Assembly (NCBI RefSeq): GCF_003952425.1
Contig: NZ_CP034449.1
Coordinates: forward strand, 5,506,001-5,570,000
Direction of reading: 5' to 3'
Origin: Mesorhizobium sp. M2A.F.Ca.ET.046.03.2.1
GTDB taxonomy: Bacteria > Pseudomonadota > Alphaproteobacteria > Rhizobiales > Rhizobiaceae
DNA length: 64,000 nucleotides
The notes beneath the pieces are model-generated. The model was given only the letters and a program-made list of their open reading frames with translations, searched no databases and was not told where the DNA came from. Made by a program: the position numbers and the translations under genes. Shown one piece after another: positions 56,633-64,000 of the stretch (its first letter is position 1; every line of letters starts with the position of its first letter).

Positions 56633-57936
56633 GCTGGCTTGGCGGCGGCGGTGACGCTTCTTCGCGCCGGTCGGGCATACTCACGGTGCTCGACGTCGGT
56701 TCCAGCAAGGTTTGCTGCGTGGTTGCGAAGCTCAAGCCGAACGAGGACGGCAAGCTTCTGCGCGGACGCTCGCATCGTATCCAGGTGATCGGCATCGGCC
56801 ACCAGAAATCGCAGGGCGTGAAGTCCGGCGTCGTGGTGGACCTCGATCGCGCCGAGCATGCCATCCGGCTTGCCGTCGACGCCGCCGAGCGCATGGCCGG
56901 GCTCACGGTCGATTCCCTCATCGTCAACATGACGGCGGGCCGGCTGAAGAGCGAAGCCTTTTCGGCGACGATCAATCTCGGTGGTCATCAGGTCGAGGAA
57001 GTCGACATCAAGCGCGTGCTCGCCGCCGGCGCCAAGCAGGCGCTGAGGGCCGAGCGCGAAGTGATCCATTCGCTGCCCGTCGGCTTCTCGCTCGACGGCG
57101 AGCGCGGCATGCGCGACCCGCGCGGCATGGTCGGCGATGCGCTCGGCGTCGACATGCATGTGCTGACGGGCGATGCGGCGCCGATGCGCAATCTCGAGCT
57201 TTGCATCAACCGCTCGCATCTGTCGGTCGAGCGCATGGTGGCGACGCCCTATGCCAGCGGGCTTGCCTCGCTGGTCGACGACGAACTCGAAATGGGCGCC
57301 GCCTGCATCGATATGGGCGGCGGCACGACGACCATCTCGGTCTTCTCGGAAGGCAAGTTCATCCATGGCGACGCCATCGCCATCGGCGGCAACCATGTGA
57401 CGCTCGACATGGCCAAGGGCCTGTCGACTTCGCTCGACGCCGCGGAGCGGCTGAAGGTGATGCATGGCTCGGCGCTGCCCGGAAGCGCCGACGACCGCGA
57501 CCTCGTCTCGATCCAGCCGATCGGCGAGGAGGGCGATGTGCCGTCGCAGATACCGCGCTCGGTGATGACGCGCATCATCCGTGCGCGCATCGACGAGACG
57601 CTCGAGCTTTTGCGCGACCGGCTGAACAAGTCCGGCTACGGCAATGCCGTGGGAAAACGCGTCGTGCTCACCGGAGGCGCCAGCCAGCTCGCCGGCCTGC
57701 CGGAAGCGGCGCGCCGCATTCTCGGGCGCAATGTGCGCATCGGCCGTCCGCTCGGCGTGGCGGGCCTGCCGGAGGCGGCCAAGGGACCGGCGTTCTCGAC
57801 CCCGGTCGGATTGATGATCTACCCGCAGATGGCGAGCTTCGAGAGCCATTCGGCGAAAGGACTTTCCGGTTTCAGGATGACCGGAACGGGCGGAAGACTG
57901 CATCGCATGAGTCAGTGGTTGAGAGACAGTTTTTAA
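56629..57936 (+). CDS. ftsA: Cell division protein FtsA
   Basis: A 435-residue actin-like ATPase that ties FtsZ to the membrane. Phosphate-1 VLDVGSSKVCCVV, the SHS2-type 1C domain (GVKSGVVVDLDRAEHAIRLAV), phosphate-2 CIDMGGGTTTISVF and the adenosine motif VLTGGASQLAGLPE are seen. The C-terminal RMSQWLRDSF resembles the amphipathic membrane anchor. It is coupled to ftsQ by ATGA and lies 67 bases before ftsZ. Confidence 0.95.
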   Translation: MSWLGGGGDASSRRSGILTVLDVGSSKVCCVVAKLKPNEDGKLLRGRSHRIQVIGIGHQKSQGVKSGVVVDLDRAEHAIRLAVDAAERMAGLTVDSLIVNMTAGRLKSEAFSATINLGGHQVEEVDIKRVLAAGAKQALRAEREVIHSLPVGFSLDGERGMRDPRGMVGDALGVDMHVLTGDAAPMRNLELCINRSHLSVERMVATPYASGLASLVDDELEMGAACIDMGGGTTTISVFSEGKFIHGDAIAIGGNHVTLDMAKGLSTSLDAAERLKVMHGSALPGSADDRDLVSIQPIGEEGDVPSQIPRSVMTRIIRARIDETLELLRDRLNKSGYGNAVGKRVVLTGGASQLAGLPEAARRILGRNVRIGRPLGVAGLPEAAKGPAFSTPVGLMIYPQMASFESHSAKGLSGFRMTGTGGRLHRMSQWLRDSF

Positions 57937-58003
57937 TTTGACGGGGACAGCCCCATAGGCGGCCGCAGCGGCGAGGCGGCGGGAAAGGCAAAGGACGGAG
58001 ACA

Positions 58004-59671
58004 ATGACCATCAATCTGCAAAAGCCGGACATCACCGAGCTCAAGCCCCGCATCACCGTGTTCGGTGTCGGCGGCGGCGGCGGCAATGCCGTCAACAATA
58101 TGATCACCGCCGGCTTGCGCGGCGTCGAGTTCGTGGTGGCCAACACCGACGCACAGGCGCTGACCATGTCGAAGGCTGAGCGGCTGATCCAACTTGGCGC
58201 GCATGTCACCGAGGGCCTCGGCGCCGGCTCTCAGCCGGAAGTCGGCCGCGCGGCGGCGGAAGAGTGCATCGACGAGATCATCGATCATCTGTCCAACACG
58301 CATATGTGCTTCGTCACCGCCGGCATGGGCGGCGGCACCGGCACGGGCGCCGCTCCCGTCGTTGCCCGCGCGGCGCGCGAGAAGGGCATCCTCACCGTCG
58401 GCGTCGTCACCAAGCCGTTCCACTTCGAGGGCCAGCGCCGCATGAAGACGGCCGACATGGGCATCGAGGAGCTGCAGAAATGCGTCGATACCCTGATCGT
58501 CATCCCCAACCAGAACCTGTTCCGGCTGGCCAATGACAAGACCACCTTCGCCGATGCCTTCGCCATGGCCGACCAGGTGCTCTACTCGGGCGTCGCCTGC
58601 ATCACCGACCTGATGGTCAAGGAAGGCCTGATCAATCTCGACTTCGCCGACGTCCGTTCGGTGATGCGCGAGATGGGTAAGGCGATGATGGGCACCGGCG
58701 AAGCTTCGGGCGAAGGGCGCGCGATGGCCGCTGCCGAAGCCGCGATCGCCAACCCGCTGCTCGACGAGACCTCAATGAAGGGCGCCAAGGGCCTGCTGAT
58801 CTCGATCACCGGCGGCCGCGACCTCACGCTGTTCGAGGTGGACGAGGCCGCGACCCGCATCCGCGAGGAGGTCGACCAGGACGCCAACATTATCCTGGGC
58901 GCCACCTTCGACGAGGAGCTGGAAGGCGTGATCCGCGTGTCGGTCGTCGCCACCGGCATCGACAAGTCGGCCGCCGAAATCGCCGCGGCGCCGATCTCGA
59001 TCCGCGCGCCGCAGAAGCCGGCCGCTCGCCCGGCGGCGGCTCCGGTCGCCGAAATCCGCCCCGCTCCGGTCCAGCCGCAGGCCTACGAGCCGCGCGCGGT
59101 CGACCCGGTCGCCGAGGCGATCCAGCTTGCCGAGGCAAACGCAGCCGCCATGGCGCAGCCGCGCCCCGCGCCGATCGACGACTTCCGGCCGCAGAGCAAG
59201 ATCTTCCAGGCTCCGCCAGCCCAGCCGCAACCGCAGCCTCAGCCGGTGATGCAGCCGCAGGTCATGCAGCAGCCCGCGCCGCAGCGCGAGATGCCGCAGC
59301 CGGTGGCCGCCGCTCCGCAGCGTATGCCGCGCGTGGAGGATTTCCCGCCGGTGGTGAGGGCTGAGGTCGAAGCCAAGACCCGCCCGGCGGACCATGAGAA
59401 CAGCGGTCCGATGGGGCTGATCAAGCGGCTGACCAACGGCCTGACCCGCCGCGAGGAAGAGCCGGCCCGGCTCCAGCCGGCGCAGCCGCGCGAACCGAAG
59501 CTGCGCCAGGCAGCGCCCGAGATGCGCCGCCTCGCCAGCCAGGATCCTGCGCTCTACGCGCCGCGCCGCGGCCAGCTCGACGACCAGGGCCGGCTGACAC
59601 CGCAGGCCCGCACGGTCCAGGAAGATGATCAGCTGGAAATCCCGGCCTTCCTGCGCCGCCAGGCCAACTGA
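58004..59671 (+). CDS. ftsZ: Cell division protein FtsZ
   Basis: A 555-residue tubulin-like GTPase that forms the Z ring. Residues ~1-320 are the conserved core with [12 protein letters not shown] and the tubulin signature [13 protein letters not shown]. The next ~220 residues are a long Pro/Gln/Ala-rich linker ([19 protein letters not shown], ...), and the protein ends in the conserved tail peptide [12 protein letters not shown] that binds FtsA and other partners. Long linkers are usual in Rhizobiales FtsZ. GGAG precedes the ATG; a terminator follows. Confidence 0.97.
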   Translation: MTINLQKPDITELKPRITVFGVGGGGGNAVNNMITAGLRGVEFVVANTDAQALTMSKAERLIQLGAHVTEGLGAGSQPEVGRAAAEECIDEIIDHLSNTHMCFVTAGMGGGTGTGAAPVVARAAREKGILTVGVVTKPFHFEGQRRMKTADMGIEELQKCVDTLIVIPNQNLFRLANDKTTFADAFAMADQVLYSGVACITDLMVKEGLINLDFADVRSVMREMGKAMMGTGEASGEGRAMAAAEAAIANPLLDETSMKGAKGLLISITGGRDLTLFEVDEAATRIREEVDQDANIILGATFDEELEGVIRVSVVATGIDKSAAEIAAAPISIRAPQKPAARPAAAPVAEIRPAPVQPQAYEPRAVDPVAEAIQLAEANAAAMAQPRPAPIDDFRPQSKIFQAPPAQPQPQPQPVMQPQVMQQPAPQREMPQPVAAAPQRMPRVEDFPPVVRAEVEAKTRPADHENSGPMGLIKRLTNGLTRREEEPARLQPAQPREPKLRQAAPEMRRLASQDPALYAPRRGQLDDQGRLTPQARTVQEDDQLEIPAFLRRQAN

Positions 59672-59719
59672 GCGATACGGCGCACCGCCGATCGTAACGA
59701 TATATAACGGTTGTTAACA

Positions 59720-59751
59720 GGCAGACGAGAAATCGTCTGCCCGTTGCTTTT
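59720..59751 (+). terminator. Intrinsic terminator of the dcw run after ftsZ
   Basis: Stem GGCAGACGA / TCGTCTGCC with a GAAA loop, followed by CGTTGCTTTT. The remaining 59752-59998 is A/T-rich and holds a further hairpin CCCGTG-GTTA-CACGGG (59799-59814); it probably contains the lpxC promoter, but I could not assign -35/-10 boxes. Confidence 0.85.
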
Positions 59752-59998
59752 GCAAAATATATTAAAAACAATCGCTTACGATCTATTTTTAACACGATCC
59801 CGTGGTTACACGGGGTAAGAAACCGTGATTTGGAGTCTCCAGGGCGGGCCATTATCTTCCGCTCGGACTAAAGTCGGTTTGCCGGGATTCGGGGAGTAGC
59901 CCTGCCTGCCGATCACACAGAGCCGCAGCTCTTGCTTATTTTGCCGCATTCGATGCGAGCGCCAGACCGTTCAACTGGCTGCAAGATACCCAAGGCCG

Positions 59999-60973
59999 AT
60001 GGAGCGGACGCAGGCATTTGGGCGTATGGGGTTACTCTTGCACGACTATCAGACCACAGTGAAATCGCGCGCGACGCTGACTGGCATCGGCGTCCATAGC
60101 GGCAAGACCGTCACCGTTCATTTCCTGCCGGCCGACGCCGATACGGGTATTGTCTTCCATCTTTCGAACGGCGGCGAAACCCGTGAGCTCCGCGCCCTGG
60201 TTGCGGAAGTCGGGGCCACCGATCTTTGCACCATGCTTGGCGATCCGGCCGGCGCACATATCGGCACCGTCGAGCATCTGATGGCGACGGTGTTCGGCCT
60301 CGGCATCGACAATCTCATCATCGAGATCGACGGCTCGGAAGTTCCGATACTCGACGGCAGCGCCATGGCGTTCGTCGAAGCCTTCGACCAGGCGGGTATC
60401 GAGACGCTGGCAGTGAAGCGCCGCTATATCCGCGTCGTCAAGCCGGTGCGCGTGGAAGCCGGCGCGTCCTGGGCGGAATTCCGCCCCTATGACGGCACGC
60501 GGTTCGAGGTCGAGATCGATTTCGAAAGCCCGGCCATCGGCCGCCAGCAATTCGCCTCCGATATCAACCCCGACATCTTCCGCCGCGACATCGCGCGTGC
60601 CCGCACCTTCGGCTTCATGAAGGATGTCGAGAGGCTTTGGGCCGCCGGCTACGCGCTCGGCTCGTCGCTCGAAAACTCGCTGGTTATCGGCGACGACAAC
60701 CGCGTCATCAATGTCGGCGGGTTGCGCTATCCCAATGAGTTCGCCCGCCACAAGACGCTCGATGCCATGGGCGATCTGGCGCTGGCCGGCGCGCGCTTCA
60801 TCGGCTGTTTCCGCTCCTATCGCGGCGGCCACCGGATGAACGCGTCCGCGTTGCGCCGGCTGCTTTCCGACCACACGGCCTTCGAGATCGTCGAGACCCG
60901 GCGCCGCGAGCGCGGCCGCGTCGCCGAGATGATTGCCGTCAGCCGGCCGGTCTACGCACCCTGGGTGATCTGA
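59999..60973 (+). CDS. lpxC: UDP-3-O-acyl-N-acetylglucosamine deacetylase
   Basis: A 324-residue Zn deacetylase, the committed step of lipid A synthesis. LTGIGVHSGKTVTVHFLPA is the N-terminal block. The catalytic Glu and first Zn His are in TVEHLMATVFGLGIDNL (~92/93); the other Zn ligands are in FARHKTLDAMGDLAL, and the proton-donor His in GGHRMNASAL. Start at ATG 59999 or the ATG at 60026; both precede the domain. lpxC follows ftsZ in many Rhizobiales. Confidence 0.95.
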   Translation: MERTQAFGRMGLLLHDYQTTVKSRATLTGIGVHSGKTVTVHFLPADADTGIVFHLSNGGETRELRALVAEVGATDLCTMLGDPAGAHIGTVEHLMATVFGLGIDNLIIEIDGSEVPILDGSAMAFVEAFDQAGIETLAVKRRYIRVVKPVRVEAGASWAEFRPYDGTRFEVEIDFESPAIGRQQFASDINPDIFRRDIARARTFGFMKDVERLWAAGYALGSSLENSLVIGDDNRVINVGGLRYPNEFARHKTLDAMGDLALAGARFIGCFRSYRGGHRMNASALRRLLSDHTAFEIVETRRRERGRVAEMIAVSRPVYAPWVI

Positions 60974-61001
60974 TTTTTAACCGTTTTCTGGCGTTGTAGT
61001 C

Positions 61002-61049
61002 AGGTTGTGTTGCGCGATTGCATCACGAATCGCTGAAATTGCACAACCT
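61002..61049. other. Nested inverted repeat between lpxC and bamD
   Basis: AGGTTGTG (61002-61009) pairs with CACAACCT (61042-61049), and inside it GCGATT (61014-61019) with AATCGC (61028-61033). No T run follows, so it may be a structured mRNA leader or a processing site. Confidence 0.5.
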
Positions 61050-61173
61050 CGGTCGCTGAGCCAGGCCGCCACAAAAATGTGCGATTGGCCGGACATAGCG
61101 TTGCCGGGCAAGGGGATAATGGTTTATGGCTTCGGCCCGGACCGAAACGACGCCGAAGGGGCGGAATCCAAAC

Positions 61174-62043
61174 ATGTTTTTTTCGCGAGTTGGTCAATCG
61201 GTAACGCCGCGTCGGCGTGTTTTGCTGGCGCTGTCGGTGGTTGCTCCCGCGCTTATTCTTTCGGCCTGCATGTCCTCCGAGAAGGACGTCAACCTGGCGA
61301 CCTATGTCGATCAGACCGAGCCGGCCGACGTCCTCTACAACCAGGGCCTGGCCAATATGAATGCCGGCCGCCTCGACGAGGCGAGCAAGAAGTTCGATGC
61401 GGTCGACCGCCAGCATCCCTATTCGGAATTCGCTCGCAAATCGATGGTGATGGGGGCTTTCGCCGACTATCGCGCCGGCAATTATGACGAGGCGATCGGC
61501 ACCGCGAAGCGCTACCTGACGCTTTATCCGTCTACCGACGACGCCGCTTACGCGCAGTACATCATCGGCCTGAGCTATTACCGGCAGATCAAGGACGTCA
61601 CCCAGGATCAGAAGGAGGCGCGTCAGACCATCCAGACCATGCAGGATCTGGTGACGCGCTGGCCGAATTCCGAATATGTCCCCGACGCCAAGGACAAGAT
61701 CCGTTTCGCCAACGACCAGCTTGCCGGCAAGGAGATGCAGGTCGGCCGCTATTATCTCGAACGCCGCGAATACATCGCCGCCGTGAAGCGCTTCCGCACC
61801 GTGGTCGAGACCTATTCCAACACCCGCCATGTCGAGGAGGCGCTCGCGCGCCTGACCGAGTCCTATTATGCCATGGGCTTGACCTCGGAAGCGCAGACGG
61901 CCGCGGCGGTGCTCGGCACCAACTATCCGGACAGCCAGTGGTACAAGGATTCCTACAAGCTCCTGCAGAGCAACGGGCTTGAGCCGCGCGAGAATGCCGG
62001 ATCGTGGATCTCTAAGGCCGGGAAGCTGATCACCGGCGCCTGA
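61174..62043 (+). CDS. bamD: Outer membrane assembly lipoprotein BamD
   Basis: A 289-residue lipoprotein of the BAM complex that inserts beta-barrel proteins. The signal [20 protein letters not shown] ends in the lipobox LSAC (lipid Cys at 32). Five TPR-like repeats follow ([40 protein letters not shown]; and others). I start at ATG 61174, directly before the signal; the ATG at 61126 would add 16 residues and spoil the signal start. It is followed by recN at 8 bases. Confidence 0.92.
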   Translation: MFFSRVGQSVTPRRRVLLALSVVAPALILSACMSSEKDVNLATYVDQTEPADVLYNQGLANMNAGRLDEASKKFDAVDRQHPYSEFARKSMVMGAFADYRAGNYDEAIGTAKRYLTLYPSTDDAAYAQYIIGLSYYRQIKDVTQDQKEARQTIQTMQDLVTRWPNSEYVPDAKDKIRFANDQLAGKEMQVGRYYLERREYIAAVKRFRTVVETYSNTRHVEEALARLTESYYAMGLTSEAQTAAAVLGTNYPDSQWYKDSYKLLQSNGLEPRENAGSWISKAGKLITGA

Positions 62044-62051
62044 AGCTTGCG

Positions 62052-63725
62052 ATGCTGTCCAGACTGTCGATCCGCGATATCGTCCTGATCGAGAAGCTGG
62101 ACATCGACTTCCTGCCTGGGCTTTCGGTGCTGACGGGCGAAACCGGCGCCGGCAAATCCATCCTGCTCGATGCCTTGTCGCTGGCGCTCGGCGCGCGAGG
62201 CGACGCCTCGCTCGTGCGCCATGGCGCCGCGCAAGGCCAGGTCATCGCGGTGTTCGACGTGCCGCGCAACCATCCGGCGCGCGCGCTGCTAGCCGAAAAC
62301 GACATCGAGGATGACGGCGATATCATCCTGCGCCGCGTGCAGACCGGCGACGGCCGCACCCGCGTCTTCGTCAACGACCAGCCGTCCAGCGTCACGCTGA
62401 TGCGCGATGTCGGCCGCGCGCTGGTCGAGATTCATGGCCAGCATGACGAGCGCGCGCTGGTCGATCCCGGCGCGCATCGCGAATTGCTCGACAGTTTCGG
62501 CGGCCATCTGGGCGCCGTGCACGGCACGGGCGAAGCCTGGCGCTACTGGCGAAACTGCGAGCAGGAGCTTTCGCGGCATCGCGCCAAGGTCGAGGCGGCG
62601 GCGCGCGAGGCCGATTATCTGCGCGCTTCCGTGGCCGAGCTCGCGAAACTCGATCCGCAGCCGGGCGAGGAGACGGAGCTTGCCGAACTGCGCGCGCAGA
62701 TGATGCGGGTCGAGAAGATCGCCGCCGAAATCCACGACGCGCAGGATGTGTTGTCGGGACCATCCTCGCCCTTACCGCAGCTTGCCAGCCTATTGCGCCG
62801 GCTGCAGCGCAAGGCGGGCGAAGCGCCGGGCCTGCTCGACGACGTGGTGAAATCGCTGGACGAGGCGATGATCTCGCTCGATGCCGCGCAATCCGGCGTG
62901 GAAGCTGCGCTTCGCGCCACCGAATATGATCCGCAACGCCTGGAGAAGGCGGAGGAGCGGCTTTTCGCGCTGCGCGCCGCCTCGCGCAAGCACAATGTCG
63001 CGGTGGACGATCTGGCGCAACTGCGCGACACGATGGTGGCCGATCTTGCCGATCTCGATGCCGGCGAGGAGCGGTTGCATGCGCTGGAAAAGCAGGCCGC
63101 CGCGGCGCGCGAGGCCTACGATATTTCGGCGGCGCAGCTTTCCTCGCTGCGCCAGGCGGCGGCATCGGGCCTGACCAAGGCGGTGATGGCGGAACTGCCG
63201 GCGCTGAAGCTCGAACGGGCCGAGTTCATCGTCGAGATGGGAAGCGATGCCGAAAGCCGCATGGAAGAAGGCATCGACCAGGTCGAGTTCTGGGTGCGGA
63301 CCAATCCAGGCACCAGGCCGGGGCCGATGATGAAGGTCGCCTCCGGCGGCGAGCTCTCGCGGTTTCTTTTGGCACTGAAGGTGGCGCTCGCTGATCGCGG
63401 CTCGGCGCCCACCCTGGTTTTCGACGAAATCGACACCGGCGTCGGCGGCGCCGTGGCCGATGCCATCGGCCAGCGGCTGGCGCGGCTGTCGAAGCGCGTG
63501 CAAGTGCTTTCGGTCACGCATGCGCCGCAGGTTGCGGCACGCGCCGCGACGCATTTCCTGATCTCCAAATCCGGCGGCAAGGACCGTGTCGCCACCGGCA
63601 TCGCCGAAATGGACCGCGCCGCGCGCCAGGAGGAGATCGCGCGCATGCTGGCCGGCGCCGTCATCACCGACGAAGCGCGCGCCGCTGCGGAGAGGTTGCT
63701 GCGCGAGAATACGGCCGCGGCCTAG
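62052..63725 (+). CDS. recN: DNA repair protein RecN
   Basis: A 557-residue SMC-like ATPase for double-strand break repair. Walker A GETGAGKSILLDALSLALG is near the N terminus, a long coiled-coil arm runs from about residue 150 to 360, and the C-terminal lobe has the signature VASGGELSRF, Walker B FDEIDTGVGG and HAPQVAA. It follows bamD closely and its stop codon is the start of repeat family P copy C. The remaining window would lead to ligA in many relatives. Confidence 0.95.
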   Translation: MLSRLSIRDIVLIEKLDIDFLPGLSVLTGETGAGKSILLDALSLALGARGDASLVRHGAAQGQVIAVFDVPRNHPARALLAENDIEDDGDIILRRVQTGDGRTRVFVNDQPSSVTLMRDVGRALVEIHGQHDERALVDPGAHRELLDSFGGHLGAVHGTGEAWRYWRNCEQELSRHRAKVEAAAREADYLRASVAELAKLDPQPGEETELAELRAQMMRVEKIAAEIHDAQDVLSGPSSPLPQLASLLRRLQRKAGEAPGLLDDVVKSLDEAMISLDAAQSGVEAALRATEYDPQRLEKAEERLFALRAASRKHNVAVDDLAQLRDTMVADLADLDAGEERLHALEKQAAAAREAYDISAAQLSSLRQAAASGLTKAVMAELPALKLERAEFIVEMGSDAESRMEEGIDQVEFWVRTNPGTRPGPMMKVASGGELSRFLLALKVALADRGSAPTLVFDEIDTGVGGAVADAIGQRLARLSKRVQVLSVTHAPQVAARAATHFLISKSGGKDRVATGIAEMDRAARQEEIARMLAGAVITDEARAAAERLLRENTAAA

Positions 63726-63865
63726 GCTGTGCTGATATTCAGGTGAGGCCGGTCTGCGAACGGCGGTTTCCTGCGCTTCCGGTGCGTACTTCAAGTACGC
63801 TCCGCTCCGTTTCTCGGGAAGCCACCCCTTCTCGACTCGGCCTGACCTGAATCTCAACACATCCT
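63724..63865. repeat. Palindromic repeat family P, copy C
   Basis: A 142-base element starting in the recN TAG. Left arm AGGCTGTGCTGATATTCAGG, right arm CCTGAATCTCAACACATCCT. A perfect inner hairpin GCGTACT-TCA-AGTACGC is at 63784-63800. After it, 63866-64000 has no open gene; it carries GAGTC/GACTC/GAATC at 63895, 63947 and 63961 and is likely the promoter region of the next gene. Confidence 0.9.
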
Positions 63866-64000
63866 TGGAGCTGGGTTCCCCCAGCCTGCAGGTTGAGTCA
63901 GCAGATGGCTGCATCTTGCTGTTCAGCAATGATTTTTGCGCAATCCGACTCCCTCGCGGCGAATCCTGATTTATAGTGGCCCGCCATAATTCGAGGACCG

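Overview
The window reads as chromosomal DNA of a GC-rich alphaproteobacterium of the order Rhizobiales, most like Mesorhizobium. The evidence is the gene content (betaine-lipid genes btaA/btaB, an ArsR-methyltransferase fusion directly before metF, a division and cell wall cluster following rnpB), the sequence style of the proteins, and several families of short palindromic repeats of the kind scattered through rhizobial genomes. No phage, insertion sequence, CRISPR array or tRNA was seen.

Layout. 1-5,500: a gene fragment, a cupin protein, a NitT/TauT-type ABC importer (ATPase, two permeases, binding protein) and a CHRD-domain secreted protein. 5,700-9,600: a translationally coupled TPP enzyme and CaiB/BaiF CoA-transferase, then an alpha/beta hydrolase. 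9,700-20,400: a mixed metabolic stretch with RNase T2, a broken diguanylate cyclase, EttA, trans-aconitate methyltransferase, a KAS III-like enzyme, an ICMT-like protein, a MOSC protein, an SDR, a class IV aminotransferase, DUF2293 and TrmO. 20,500-22,650: a probable SAH-sensing ArsR-methyltransferase regulator coupled to metF, then a 28-residue membrane peptide gene. 22,800-29,150: a DMT permease, a type III PLP decarboxylase, MltB and GH25 muramidases and a serine hydrolase. 29,200-35,000: btaA-btaB behind a good Pho box, and a fused 5-oxoprolinase. 35,000-39,000: a small lipoprotein, a TerB/J-domain protein coupled to an amidase, an SLT transglycosylase, the RNase P RNA, and parD with a frameshifted parE. 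39,000-64,000: a Cys/Met-metabolism PLP enzyme, then the dcw cluster mraZ-rsmH-ftsL-ftsI-murE-murF-mraY-murD-ftsW-murG-murC-murB-ddl-ftsQ-ftsA-ftsZ, followed by lpxC, bamD and recN.

How the genes work together. The dcw run encodes cytoplasmic peptidoglycan precursor synthesis (MurC-F, MurB, Ddl), the lipid stage (MraY, MurG), septal synthesis (FtsW, FtsI, FtsL, FtsQ) and the Z ring (FtsA, FtsZ). Many of its genes overlap by ATGA, so they are probably translated as coupled units. LpxC and BamD add outer-membrane lipid A and porin assembly. MltB, GH25, amidase and SLT genes supply turnover enzymes. btaA/btaB would replace phospholipid with betaine lipid during phosphate starvation.

The main non-coding observations are: a three-copy palindrome family whose copies begin exactly at stop codons; a dense cluster of ten GANTC (CcrM) sites upstream of ddl; four 10-bp-spaced CCCR/YGGG boxes overlapping a promoter-like sequence before mraZ; a Pho box before btaA; a heptamer tandem repeat carrying a stop codon; and two genes (a diguanylate cyclase and parE) each broken by what looks like one missing G. 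I found no clear new multi-gene defence or biosynthetic system; the window is mostly housekeeping. All positions and motifs were read by eye, without alignment or database search.
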